Origin: Anaerococcus rubeinfantis
GTDB lineage: Bacteria > Bacillota > Clostridia > Tissierellales > Peptoniphilaceae
Assembly (NCBI RefSeq): GCF_001487145.1
Contig: NZ_LN913016.1
Coordinates: forward strand, 434,001-498,000
Direction: 5' to 3'
Length of the DNA stretch: 64,000 nt
Position 1 is the first letter of the stretch; every line of letters begins with the position of its first letter. Both the position numbers and the translations under genes were made by a program. This document shows positions 1 through 10,064 of this stretch, in pieces. The notes under the pieces were generated by a model. That model searched no databases, was not told where the DNA came from, and worked only from the letters and a program-made list of their open reading frames with translations.

Positions 1-88
<88 letters not shown>

Positions 89-184
89 AGTAAAAAGTCG
101 GTACGCTGACTTTTACCAAAGAAAATGAATAAAAAAACTTTGTTTGGGCAAAGTAAACTTTGTAGTAAAATTTAAAGGTTACAT

Positions 185-260
185 GGGGGTGTAGCTCAGT
201 TGGGAGAGCACCTGCCTTGCACGCAGGGGGTCAAGAGTTCGAATCTCTTCATCTCCACCA
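185..260 (+). tRNA. tRNA-Ala(TGC) in the 16S-23S spacer
   Basis: A full cloverleaf with anticodon stem CCTGC/GCAGG and loop CTTGCAC gives anticodon TGC. CCA is encoded. A tRNA-Ala between 16S and 23S is a classical spacer arrangement, so it is transcribed with the rRNA operon. Confidence 0.96.
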
Positions 261-568
261 AGCCCATAATCGAGAGGTGAAAGATTGAAAATCTTTCATA
301 ATTTTTCAAAGTTTTCAAAGAAAACGAGAAAAATTACGAAAAGTTACGGTAAGTTTTTTAAAAACATTAAACCGAAGAAAAATCTTTCATATTTTTTCGA
401 CATTTGCGAAGCAAATAAGAAAAATAACGCTAGGTTACAGTAAATAACCAGACAAAACTCGAACAGGGCATTAATGCGATGATTTTTGGAAAACCAAAAA
501 TCCCTGCATAAGGAATATCATCAGCTCATAAATTCGCTGAAGAGTTCCGTTAGAACCTAATAAAATTA
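261..568 (+). other. 16S-23S internal transcribed spacer after tRNA-Ala
   Basis: This 308-nt stretch has no credible gene. It contains AT-rich repeats of AAAATCTTTCAT-like text, a short inverted repeat around 483-513 (GATTTTTGG/CCAAAAATC), and box-A/antitermination-like text cannot be excluded. It ends in the left arm of the 23S processing stem. Confidence 0.6.
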
Positions 569-589
569 AATAGCTATAAATATTTCCAG

Positions 590-594
<5 letters not shown>
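569..594 (+). other. Left arm of the 23S rRNA processing stem
   Basis: The 26 bases at 569-594 are the exact reverse complement of 3654-3679, so the two form a perfect 26-bp helix that closes the 23S precursor. By established rRNA maturation this is the RNase III (Mini-III type) processing stem. It fixes the mature 23S ends near 590 and 3658. Confidence 0.85.
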
Positions 595-3653
<3,059 letters not shown>

Positions 3654-3658
<5 letters not shown>

Positions 3659-3679
3659 CTGGAAATATTTATAGCTATT
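3654..3679 (+). other. Right arm of the 23S rRNA processing stem
   Basis: Exact reverse complement of 569-594 (26 of 26 bases). It closes the 23S precursor helix immediately after the mature 3' end. Confidence 0.85.
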
Positions 3680-3688
3680 ATTAAGCCC

Positions 3689-3706
3689 GTCCGGCTCATA
3701 GAGGAC
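3689..3706. repeat. Short GTCC...GGAC palindromic repeat, copy 1
   Basis: The 18-bp text GTCCGGCTcATAgAGGAC recurs at 5355-5372 with two changes, in a different context (between tRNA-Asp and tRNA-Thr). The ends are complementary, so each copy can fold into a short hairpin. It looks like a small REP-type sequence. Confidence 0.6.
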
Positions 3707-3762
3707 CCGTGCGGAGCACTCGCAGCGAAGCGAGAATAAAAAAATTAGGTTAAAAAATGTTC

Positions 3763-3805
3763 GTCGGCTTGCTGACAAAGTTTCAAGCAACTTTGAAACG
3801 CCGAT
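3763..3805 (-). repeat. REP-like palindrome family C, copy 1 (inverted)
   Basis: Reading the minus strand gives ATCGGCGTTTCAAAGTT...AACTTTGTCAGCAAGCCGAC. This is the same element found in plus orientation at 4722-4767 and 4950-4996. Each copy has GTCG/CGAC outer and CAAAGTT/AACTTTG inner complementarity. It lies in the 23S-5S spacer. Confidence 0.7.
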
Positions 3806-3858
3806 AAGCTTAAAAACAAGTGGAGTAGAGTGCGCTCGAAACTGCGTAACTCGCTTAT

Positions 3859-3895
3859 TTCTTCGGATTCGCCCAAGGGCTCATCTCGAAGATTT
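3859..3895. repeat. 37-bp repeat B, copy 1
   Basis: These 37 bases (starting TTCTTCGGATTCGCCC and ending TCTCGAAGATTT) are identical to 5067-5103. TCTTCG pairs with CGAAGA to form a hairpin. Both copies are followed by a second small hairpin (AAATC...GATTT). This copy is in the 23S-5S spacer. Confidence 0.75.
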
Positions 3896-3933
3896 GCAAA
3901 TCACTACGTGATTTGAAACTCTACAAGAGAATA

Positions 3934-4048
3934 TGGTGACAATAGCAGAAGGGATACACCTGTTTCCATACCGAACACAGAAGTTAAGCCTTCTAACGCC
4001 GATGGTACTCGGAGGGAGACCTCCCGGGAGACTAGGAAGTTGCCAAAC
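3934..4048 (+). rRNA. rrf: 5S ribosomal RNA
   Basis: The text TGGTGACAATAGCAGAAGGGATACACC, then CCGAACACAGAAGTTAAGCC and a closing GAAGTTGCCAA, follows the conserved 5S plan including loop A and the helix III consensus. Exact ends are uncertain by a few bases. A short tandem duplication (TCTTCTATTATAATTAA twice at about 4063-4097) follows. Confidence 0.93.
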
Positions 4049-4127
4049 TTATAAAATATCTTCTATTATAATTAATCTTCTATTATAATTAATAGAGGAT
4101 ATTTGTATAAGATTTTTTTAGTTGTAG

Positions 4128-4203
4128 TGCTTAGGTAGCTCAATGGTGGAGCACCCGGCTGTTAACCGGTAGGTTGTGGGTTCGAGCCCCACCCTGAGCG
4201 CCA
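4128..4203 (+). tRNA. tRNA-Asn(GTT)
   Basis: Cloverleaf with anticodon loop CTGTTAA (anticodon GTT) and encoded CCA. The anticodon stem CCCGG/CCGGT has one C-T mismatch at its outer pair, and the acceptor stem has wobble pairs, so the molecule looks slightly weak but otherwise complete. Confidence 0.9.
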
Positions 4204-4268
4204 ATATTATTCTTTGATTTATTAGAGTAAACAAGTAGCTCAATTCATTTACTTTTTATAAGTTATAT

Positions 4269-4345
4269 CGCGGGATGGAGCAGCTTGGTGGCTCGTCGGG
4301 CTCATAACCCGGAGGTCGTAGGTTCAAATCCTACTCCCGCAACCA
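4269..4345 (+). tRNA. Initiator tRNA-fMet(CAT)
   Basis: Anticodon loop CTCATAA within a stem TCGGG/CCCGG, with the C1-A72 mismatch at the acceptor end that marks bacterial initiator tRNAs. CCA is encoded. Confidence 0.95.
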
Positions 4346-4348
4346 TGT

Positions 4349-4425
4349 GGCGAAGTAGCTCAGTTGGCTAGAGCATTCGGTTCATACCCGGAGTGTCAAG
4401 AGTTCAAGTCTCTTCTTCGCTACCA
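4349..4425 (+). tRNA. tRNA-Met/Ile2(CAT)
   Basis: Anticodon loop TTCATAC gives CAT and the acceptor stem GGCGAAG/CTTCGCT is paired with a terminal G-T. It is the elongator methionine tRNA or, if modified by TilS to lysidine, tRNA-Ile2. The sequence alone does not settle which. Confidence 0.9.
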
Positions 4426-4469
4426 TTTTTTTATAAGCTCTTAGCTTATTAACCAGCATGGAGCTTTTT

Positions 4470-4544
4470 GGCTCCATGGTCAAGTGGTTAAGACACCAGC
4501 CTCTCACGCTGGTATCCCGGGTTCAAATCCCGGTGGAGTCACCA
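4470..4544 (+). tRNA. tRNA-Glu(CTC)
   Basis: Anticodon stem CCAGC/GCTGG with loop CTCTCAC gives CTC. CCA is encoded. It is closely related to the tRNA-Glu(TTC) at 4831, differing mainly in the acceptor and anticodon stems. Confidence 0.93.
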
Positions 4545-4560
4545 CTATTTTTTCTTATAA

Positions 4561-4573
4561 GGCCCTATGGTCA
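4561..4573 (+). pseudogene. Possible 5' fragment of a tRNA-Glu gene
   Basis: The first 13 bases (GGCCCTATGGTCA) equal the start of tRNA-Glu(TTC) at 4831. The text then diverges into a palindrome-rich stretch, and no anticodon or T arm follows. This suggests a third tRNA-Glu copy broken by repeat insertion, but 13 bases is short evidence. Confidence 0.4.
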
Positions 4574-4624
4574 GCAGATCATTTCTAGCCAGTCGGCTAA
4601 AGCCTCCTGGGAAATGAGTTGCAT

Positions 4625-4721
4625 CAGACCTTCCAACAATTTGCTTAAGCTCATTGGGATAGGTCTAGAAAGCGGTTCATGATCCTAACCCAATTTATGA
4701 AATAAATTGTTGGTAGGTCAG
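4625..4721. repeat. Long imperfect palindrome preceding repeat C copy 2
   Basis: Outer arms 4625-4642 and 4704-4721 are complementary with one mismatch (CAGACCTTCCAACAATTT). Inner arms ATTGGGATAGG (4653-4663) and CCTAACCCAAT (4684-4694) also pair with one mismatch. The whole 97 nt can fold into one hairpin. It is directly followed by repeat C, as is a shorter palindrome at 4911-4948 before copy 3, so the two parts look like one composite element. Confidence 0.65.
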
Positions 4722-4767
4722 ATGTCGCGGTGTTTCAAAGTTGTAAACAACTTTGTCAACAAGCGAC
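4722..4767 (+). repeat. REP-like palindrome family C, copy 2
   Basis: ATGTCGCGGTGTTTCAAAGTT...AACTTTGTCAACAAGCGAC, matching 4950-4996 in direct orientation and 3763-3805 in inverse orientation. Confidence 0.7.
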
Positions 4768-4830
4768 TAAGACATTTGCAGCTTGCTGCAAGATTAAAAA
4801 AAGTATGTTTTTAAATATAATATTAATTGA

Positions 4831-4905
4831 GGCCCTATGGTCAAGCGGTTAAGACATCGCCCTTTCACGGCGGTATCCCGGGTTCAAATCCCGGTAGGGT
4901 CACCA
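4831..4905 (+). tRNA. tRNA-Glu(TTC)
   Basis: Anticodon loop CTTTCAC in stem TCGCC/GGCGG, acceptor GGCCCTA/TAGGGTC, encoded CCA. It lies between two composite palindromic elements. Confidence 0.95.
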
Positions 4906-4949
4906 TAATGACCTATCACCATTTGCAAAGCAAATGGTATGAAGGTCAG

Positions 4950-4996
4950 ATGTCGCAGTGTTTCAAAGTTTCCTGAAACTTTGTCAACAAGCCGAC
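4950..4996 (+). repeat. REP-like palindrome family C, copy 3
   Basis: ATGTCGCAGTGTTTCAAAGTTT...AAACTTTGTCAACAAGCCGAC. It is preceded by an imperfect palindrome (GACCTATCACCATTTGC / GCAAATGGTATGAAGGTC, 4911-4948), the same arrangement as copy 2. Confidence 0.7.
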
Positions 4997-5029
4997 TTTT
5001 AAACTTTATACAAAAAAAGTTTTATCCTT

Positions 5030-5159
5030 CGTTTTAGAGGGAAACCACCGTGTCACGACGGTATTGTTCTTCGGATTCGCCCAAGGGCTCATCTCGAAGA
5101 TTTAAAATCTTTCAGATTTTAAACCCCACAGGGGACAGGGTTCAAATCCCAGTAGGGTC
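5030..5159 (+). pseudogene. Wrecked Glu/Asp-type tRNA interrupted by repeat B
   Basis: An anticodon-arm-like piece (ACCGTGTCACGACGGT, 5046-5061) and a T arm plus acceptor end (GGGTTCAAATCCCAGTAGGGTCA, about 5137-5159) resemble tRNA-Glu(TTC). They are separated by the 37-bp repeat B and a second hairpin. The anticodon loop has the wrong size, the final CCA is lost (CACAT) and no clean 5' acceptor strand is seen, so a functional tRNA is unlikely. Confidence 0.65.
5067..5103. repeat. 37-bp repeat B, copy 2 (inside the broken tRNA)
   Basis: Identical over 37 of 37 bases to 3859-3895 in the 23S-5S spacer. It is followed by a hairpin AAAATCTTTCAGATTTT. Its position between the anticodon and T arms of a tRNA-like sequence suggests it moved into a tRNA gene, or that recombination joined two tRNA pieces across it. 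Confidence 0.75.
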
Positions 5160-5165
5160 ACATAT

Positions 5166-5241
5166 GGAAGTATAGCTCAGTTGGGAGAGCATCTGCCTTA
5201 CAAGCAGGGGGTCACAGGTTCGAGCCCTGTTACTTCCACCA
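5166..5241 (+). tRNA. tRNA-Val(TAC)
   Basis: Anticodon loop CTTACAA in stem TCTGC/GCAGG, acceptor GGAAGTA/TACTTCC, encoded CCA. Confidence 0.95.
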
Positions 5242-5270
5242 ATACATTTTTTATTATTTTAACCTTTTAT

Positions 5271-5347
5271 GGCTTAGTAGTTCAGCTGGTTAGAATGCCG
5301 CCCTGTCACGGCGGAGGTCGTGGGTTCGAATCCCATCTAAGTCGCCA
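5271..5347 (+). tRNA. tRNA-Asp(GTC)
   Basis: Anticodon loop CTGTCAC in stem CCGCC/GGCGG, acceptor GGCTTAG/CTAAGTC, discriminator G, encoded CCA. Confidence 0.95.
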
Positions 5348-5354
5348 AATGCTT

Positions 5355-5372
5355 GTCCGGCTGATACAGGAC
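5355..5372. repeat. Short GTCC...GGAC palindromic repeat, copy 2
   Basis: GTCCGGCTgATAcAGGAC, matching 3689-3706 with two changes. A second small hairpin GGATTTC/GAAATCC follows before tRNA-Thr. Confidence 0.6.
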
Positions 5373-5397
5373 TTGGATTTCAGTAGAAATCCAATGT

Positions 5398-5473
5398 GCT
5401 GATGTAGCTCAATTGGTAGAGCAATTGATTTGTAATCAATAGGTTGTAGGTTCAAGTCCTATCATCAGCTCCA
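5398..5473 (+). tRNA. tRNA-Thr(TGT)
   Basis: Anticodon loop TTGTAAT in an AT-rich stem TTGAT/CAATA, acceptor GCTGATG/CATCAGC, discriminator T, encoded CCA. Confidence 0.94.
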
Positions 5474-5560
5474 ATTTTATTGTGAATAAAACTGGATAAA
5501 GATATAGCTTGGTTAAAATTTTTTATAAAAAAATGAAATCAATTTCATAATTTATTTTTT

Positions 5561-5635
5561 GCGGAAGTGGCTCAGTGGTAGAGTATCGCCTTGCCAAGGC
5601 GAGGGTCGCGGGTTCGAATCCCGTCTTCCGCTCCA
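5561..5635 (+). tRNA. tRNA-Gly(GCC)
   Basis: Anticodon loop TTGCCAA in stem TCGCC/GGCGA, acceptor GCGGAAG/CTTCCGC, discriminator T, encoded CCA. Confidence 0.95.
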
Positions 5636-5642
5636 AAAATTT

Positions 5643-5716
5643 GCGGGTGTAGCTCAGTGGTAGAGCCCCAGCCTTCCAAGCTGGTTGCGAGGGTCCGATT
5701 CCCTTCACCCGCTCCA
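5643..5716 (+). tRNA. tRNA-Gly(TCC)
   Basis: Anticodon loop CTTCCAA in stem CCAGC/GCTGG, acceptor GCGGGTG/CACCCGC, discriminator T, encoded CCA. It sits only 7 nt after tRNA-Gly(GCC). Confidence 0.95.
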
Positions 5717-5805
5717 TTTTAATATATTTTTATTTTTTAAAAATTTATGGTATAATTGTACTAGATTAAAGTATTGATTAGATAATAGATATTTACTTTT
5801 AACTT

Positions 5806-5882
<77 letters not shown>

Positions 5883-5909
5883 AATATCTTTTTATTTTAT
5901 TTTGAACCT

Positions 5910-5986
<77 letters not shown>

Positions 5987-6013
5987 AATTTTTTTATATT
6001 TTATTTTTAACTT

Positions 6014-6090
<77 letters not shown>

Positions 6091-6110
6091 ATATTTTATT
6101 TATATATTGA

Positions 6111-6187
6111 GCGGTATTAGCTCAGTTGGATAGAGCGACTGGCTACGGACCAGTAGGCCTGGGGTTCGAATCCTCAATGCCGCGCCA
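6111..6187 (+). tRNA. tRNA-Arg(ACG)
   Basis: Anticodon loop CTACGGA in stem ACTGG/CCAGT, acceptor GCGGTAT/ATGCCGC, discriminator G, encoded CCA. The A34 of this tRNA is the normal substrate of the TadA deaminase encoded at 38389. It is the last gene of the array. Confidence 0.95.
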
Positions 6188-6193
6188 TATTTT

Positions 6194-6238
6194 AAAAGAT
6201 AGCTTATTTTTAATGTCTATAAGCTATCTTTTTTTTAT
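6194..6238 (+). terminator. Intrinsic terminator of the rRNA-tRNA array
   Basis: The arms AAGATAGCTTAT and ATAAGCTATCTT form a strong hairpin followed by eight T residues. From here to 6412 the sequence is AT-rich with nothing recognisable. Confidence 0.9.
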
Positions 6239-6412
6239 TGTTACGTTTTATATTACCTTATTATTTATTTTTTGATATTATAAATTTATTTTAGATTTTG
6301 TTGTAATTATTTTTATAGAATTTCGTTTATTTTTTTGAGTTTATAGTGAATATTTGTTTTAGATTGATTTTCCTATATATTTTTTTATAATCAAATTTTC
6401 TAATTTTCAAAT

Positions 6413-6464
6413 AAAAAACTGACCTCTTTAAATTAGTTTTTAGGTCTAACTTTTTGAGGTCAGT
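6413..6464 (-). terminator. Intrinsic terminator downstream of the B3/B4 protein gene
   Basis: Read on the minus strand, ACTGACCTC and GAGGTCAGT pair and are followed by TTTTTTA. An inner pairing (TTAGACC/GGTCTAA-like) adds to the stem. Confidence 0.8.
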
Positions 6465-6497
6465 TCATTCTGCTTTATTTCAGTTTTTTTATTTAAT

Positions 6498-7202
6498 TTA
6501 TTTTATTTCTACGCTTGCATTGTCTTTTGTTAAAAAGTGAATTTCTACTTTTCCTTCTAGGTGATTTTCTAGATTTTCTGCTAGGTAGTTTATTGCCTCT
6601 TTTAGGTCTTCTTTTCTTTCTGGATCAATATTTTCCATAAAAAGGATAGCATTTTTTGTATCTTCTGTGATCATGGTTCTTTGACCATCTCTCCAGTTGA
6701 AGCATCTACAAATGGCACCTTCATCATCTTTATAGCATAATTCTCCTTCTAGGGTTGGTGAATTTTTATCATCTCCTATAGGTTGAAAATCATCTCCGCC
6801 TTGGGTGATTTCGAGCCTTAAATCTCCGACAAATTTGTCTATATCTTCAGCCCCGCATGGTAGTGCATAATTTAATGATGTAGTATTATAGATATCTACT
6901 AGAGGATTGATGCTTCCAACGTCTTGATCTTTTGAAACTCTTTTGAGTAGTGCTTCAATTGATGAACGTGCACCTTTTTTTGTTTTGAATAATTTGAAGG
7001 CATCTCTCCATACTTTTATTACTGGATTTTCGCTCAATACTGGTTTTGTTAGATAAGTTAGGGCCTTATCGTGAGCTTCATCAAGTTTATCTTTTATTTC
7101 TCTATTTGATTTTTCTTCCATTTTTATGTCTTTAAATAGGATGAGCCCTATTTCAGCTTCTGGGAAAAGCTCCCAAAAAGATTCGCTTGCAATAAATTTC
7201 AT
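6498..7202 (-). CDS. B3/B4 tRNA-binding domain protein
   Basis: A 234-residue cytoplasmic protein that looks like a stand-alone B3/B4 domain, the fold that edits mischarged tRNA-Phe in the beta subunit of phenylalanyl-tRNA synthetase. The typical run is visible: RSSIEALLKR (about 80-89), INPLVDIYNTTSL (98-110), then ALPCGAEDID (113-122), and a C-terminal half with a CFNWRDGQRTMIT stretch. Free-standing proteins of this family are widespread in Firmicutes and are thought to act on aminoacyl-tRNA or misacylated products; the substrate is not shown by the sequence. It lies 11 nt downstream of the AraC regulator on the same strand, so the two are probably co-transcribed, and a terminator follows. 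Confidence 0.75.
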   Translation of the reverse strand: MKFIASESFWELFPEAEIGLILFKDIKMEEKSNREIKDKLDEAHDKALTYLTKPVLSENPVIKVWRDAFKLFKTKKGARSSIEALLKRVSKDQDVGSINPLVDIYNTTSLNYALPCGAEDIDKFVGDLRLEITQGGDDFQPIGDDKNSPTLEGELCYKDDEGAICRCFNWRDGQRTMITEDTKNAILFMENIDPERKEDLKEAINYLAENLENHLEGKVEIHFLTKDNASVEIK

Positions 7203-7213
7203 ATTTTTCTCCT

Positions 7214-8476
7214 TTATATTATATTTCCTTCAGAGTCTTGGAAGTTTATTGTTGTCCTAAAATCATTAGGTGATAGGCCAAGAATTCTCCTAAAAGCTCT
7301 TTGGAAGGTTCTTGTAGAATTGTACCCGACCTTCATAGCTATATCTATTATTTTTAAGTCTGTTGTTTTTAATAGTTCGCAGGATTTTGAAATTCTTAGT
7401 GAATCTAAAAATTCATAGAAATTTTTTTCAAATTGAAAATAGATAAGTCTGTTTACTTCTGATGTTGATATTCCAAATTTCTTTGCAACTTTTCCTATTG
7501 TAAGATCTGAATTTGTAAAATTTTTGATTTCGTATTTAATAACCTTGTCTAAAAGTTCAGATTCATTTTGTTTTAAGCTTACTTGCTTAATATTGTAATA
7601 TTTTTTGAACTCTCCTGGATTAATCCCTTCTGTATTTTCAAAAATTTTTGAAAAATGTGATGAGTCGGTGTATCCCACGCTTTTTGCTATATCATTTAGG
7701 CTTTTTTCTGAAAACATCAACAAGTCTATTGCTTTTGAAAATCTTATCCTATTTAGCAATTCAGAAAAAGTAAAACTGGTGTTTTCTTCTAAATACTTTG
7801 TCAGAGACGACTTGCTGATAAAAAATGTTGATGCAAGCCTATCTAAAGTAAGTTTTTCGCCCATATGTGAATACATATATCTTAGAATTTGATTGATTTT
7901 AGTTTGATGATCATAATTTTCATTTGTAGTTAGTTCACACTTATTATCAAATCTTAAAAACTTGATTAAAATCCTAATAATTGAGGATATAAGATATTCA
8001 TCTGAATATGGTTTTTCTTGGACTTTTTCTTGGAAGGAGTCGTTGCCAACTTCATTTTTTATTTCTATAAAAGAATTTTTTATATCTTCGTAAGACTTAT
8101 CATCTAAAATTTTTATTGGATTTTTTGATAATAATTCGATAGAATTTATTTGATCTTTCCTGAAATTGCAAATATTTCTAAGATCGTCATTGATTATTTG
8201 AAAATTATATACTATTTTATAAAATTCTAAATCTTCACTTACATCTGTAATTGTAGTAATATCCCATGGTAAAATGGAAATCATAGTATTTTCTTCTATA
8301 AAATATTCAATACCATTTATCATAAATTTTCCCTTACCTTTTTTAAATAAGAGAAGCCTAGCTGTGCTATGAATTAAACTGGTAGTAGACTTATCTTGAA
8401 ATTCTACTTCGAAACTACAAATTTTAGATAAATCTGAAATTGCAGAAATTTTGGTTTGTATATTACTTATAACCAT
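7214..8476 (-). CDS. AraC-type regulator with two HTH domains, divergent from the arginine deiminase operon
   Basis: A 420-residue regulator. Residues 1-95 resemble a cupin-like sensing half, about 195-295 form one complete AraC double-HTH unit (ending DIAKSVGYTDSSHFSKIFE...GINPGEFKKYY), and about 310-408 form a second one (ending DIAMKVGYNSTRTFQRAFR...LSPNDFR). Ordinary AraC proteins have only one, at the C terminus. The start is supported by GAGG six bases upstream. It is transcribed away from arcA across 295 bp, so control of the arginine deiminase operon is a natural guess, but I see no direct proof. Two direct TTTACTAAT repeats next to its own promoter suggest autoregulation. Confidence 0.85.
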   Translation of the reverse strand: MVISNIQTKISAISDLSKICSFEVEFQDKSTTSLIHSTARLLLFKKGKGKFMINGIEYFIEENTMISILPWDITTITDVSEDLEFYKIVYNFQIINDDLRNICNFRKDQINSIELLSKNPIKILDDKSYEDIKNSFIEIKNEVGNDSFQEKVQEKPYSDEYLISSIIRILIKFLRFDNKCELTTNENYDHQTKINQILRYMYSHMGEKLTLDRLASTFFISKSSLTKYLEENTSFTFSELLNRIRFSKAIDLLMFSEKSLNDIAKSVGYTDSSHFSKIFENTEGINPGEFKKYYNIKQVSLKQNESELLDKVIKYEIKNFTNSDLTIGKVAKKFGISTSEVNRLIYFQFEKNFYEFLDSLRISKSCELLKTTDLKIIDIAMKVGYNSTRTFQRAFRRILGLSPNDFRTTINFQDSEGNII

Positions 8477-8534
8477 AAATAACCTCTTTATCTTAATTTC
8501 TTATTTATCTATATTATATAATATTTTGACTCAT

Positions 8535-8561
8535 TTTACTAATTTTTAGCCATTTACTAAT
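8535..8561. promoter_or_regulatory. Direct TTTACTAAT repeats in the regulator-arcA intergenic region
   Basis: TTTACTAAT occurs at 8535-8543 and 8553-8561, 18 bp apart. It overlaps the probable -35 area of the regulator, whose minus-strand -10 TATAAT lies near 8515-8520. The spacing is close to two helix turns, as expected for AraC-family half-sites. Confidence 0.4.
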
Positions 8562-8700
8562 AATTTTTCAAAATATTCCTTATGAAAATCTTTTCATTTG
8601 AATATATTTTACAATAAAGAATCAAAAATTTGTCGTGAAAAATAAAATGATAAGAGTATACTATTGATGTAAACGATATGAGTGATGAATAATTTATTAT

Positions 8701-8729
8701 AAAAAGGTATTTAAGCGTAGCCTTTTTTT
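8701..8729 (+). terminator. Terminator-like hairpin in the arcA leader
   Basis: AAAAAGG and CCTTTTT enclose an 11-base loop and are followed by a T run, 43 bases before the arcA start. The only gene upstream is divergent, so this hairpin could act only on a leader transcript of arcA itself. It may be an attenuator, or a remnant. Confidence 0.45.
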
Positions 8730-8771
8730 AATTTAAAGTTCACTCTATTTATATATATTTTAGGAGGAAGT

Positions 8772-9998
8772 ATGACAAAAATACAAGTAACAAGTGAGAT
8801 TAAGCCACTAAAAAAAGTTTTGGTACACAGACCAGGTGAAGAATTATTAAATTTAACACCATCAACTCTTGAGGAATTATTATTCGATGATATTCCAGAT
8901 TTAAAATTAGCTCAAGAAGAACATGATAGATTTACAGATATCATGAGAGACAACGGTGTAGAAGTTGTTTATCTTGAAGATTTAATGGCTGAAACACTAG
9001 ATGCTAATGATGGATTAAGAGAAACTTTCTTAGAACAATATTTAAGTGAAACAGGATGTGAAGATAAAGAAATCCTTGCAAAAGCTAAAGAATATTTAGA
9101 AAAAATTGAAGATACAAAAGAATTTGTTGAAAAAACAATGGCTGGTTTAACATTAAAAGAACTAGGACTTTTCACAGAAGAAGATCTTCATGAAATGGTT
9201 GTAGGAAAATCATATCTTGCAATTAACCCAATGCCAAACCTATACTTTACAAGAGATCCATTTGCATCAGTAGGAAACGGTGCAGTTATCAATAGAATGT
9301 ATTCTGTAACAAGAAATAGAGAAACAATCTACTGTGATTATATCTTTAGATTCCACCCAGAATATAAAGAAGTTCCAGATCTTTATGGTAGAAAAAATGA
9401 ATACCATATAGAAGGTGGAGATACATTCAACGGTAATGAAACAACACTATTAATTGGTATTTCACAAAGAACACAATATGAAGCAATCAAATTATTAGCT
9501 GAAAAATTATTCTTTGGTGATGTAGAAAATAAAATCGAAAAAATCTATGCATTAAAGATTGATGAAAACAGAGCTTTCATGCACTTAGATACAGTATTTA
9601 CACAAATTGATTATGATGCATTCACATACCATCCAGCTATAATCAAAGAAATGGAAGTTAAAATCATAACAAAAGATGCTGAAAAGAATGAATTACACAT
9701 TGAAACAGCATCAGGAAAATTAGATGAAATCCTAGCAAAAGCATTAGGAATTGAAAAAGTTCGTCTAATCCCATGTGGTGGTGGAGACCCAATAGCTGCT
9801 GAAAGAGAACAATGGAATGATGGATCAAACACATTAACACTTGCTCCAGGAAAAGTTTTAGTTTACAAGAGAAATATTGTAACAAATGAAGTACTAAGAA
9901 AAGAAGGAATTGAAGTACTAGAATTAGACGCATCCAACCTTACAGTAGGTCGTGGTGGTCCAAGATGTATGTCAATGCCTCTTGAAAGAGAACTATAA
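8772..9998 (+). CDS. arcA: Arginine deiminase
   Basis: Hydrolyses L-arginine to citrulline and ammonia, the first step of the fermentative arginine deiminase pathway in the cytoplasm. The 408 residues match the family length. Visible landmarks are NLYFTRDPF (156-164), HIEGGDT (212-218), HLDT (271-274) and the catalytic cysteine in GGPRCMSMPLER (Cys398). AGGAGG lies just before the ATG. It heads arcA-argF-arcC-antiporter. Codon use is smooth and biased to AGA/A-T endings, as expected for a strongly expressed gene. Fifty-five bases of this gene (9115-9169, about residues 115-133) are repeated exactly inside the 23S rRNA intervening sequence. Confidence 0.98.
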   Translation: MTKIQVTSEIKPLKKVLVHRPGEELLNLTPSTLEELLFDDIPDLKLAQEEHDRFTDIMRDNGVEVVYLEDLMAETLDANDGLRETFLEQYLSETGCEDKEILAKAKEYLEKIEDTKEFVEKTMAGLTLKELGLFTEEDLHEMVVGKSYLAINPMPNLYFTRDPFASVGNGAVINRMYSVTRNRETIYCDYIFRFHPEYKEVPDLYGRKNEYHIEGGDTFNGNETTLLIGISQRTQYEAIKLLAEKLFFGDVENKIEKIYALKIDENRAFMHLDTVFTQIDYDAFTYHPAIIKEMEVKIITKDAEKNELHIETASGKLDEILAKALGIEKVRLIPCGGGDPIAAEREQWNDGSNTLTLAPGKVLVYKRNIVTNEVLRKEGIEVLELDASNLTVGRGGPRCMSMPLEREL

Positions 9999-10064
9999 GA
10001 AAAAAAGTAAGTTAGTAACTAAATAAAAAATTAATAAAGAAAAACATTTAAGGAGAAAAAAACA

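Noticed and set aside
4349-4425. Second initiator tRNA
   Set aside because: The acceptor end is paired (G-T) and the anticodon stem lacks the three G-C pairs of initiators, so it is an elongator Met or Ile2 tRNA.
5523-5717. Minus-strand open frame across the tRNA-Gly genes
   Set aside because: Its residues are just the complement of two tRNA genes; no start signal.
9664-9933. Antisense open frames opposite arcA, arcC and other genes
   Set aside because: They are hydrophobic shadow frames caused by A-rich codon use on the coding strand and have no start signals.
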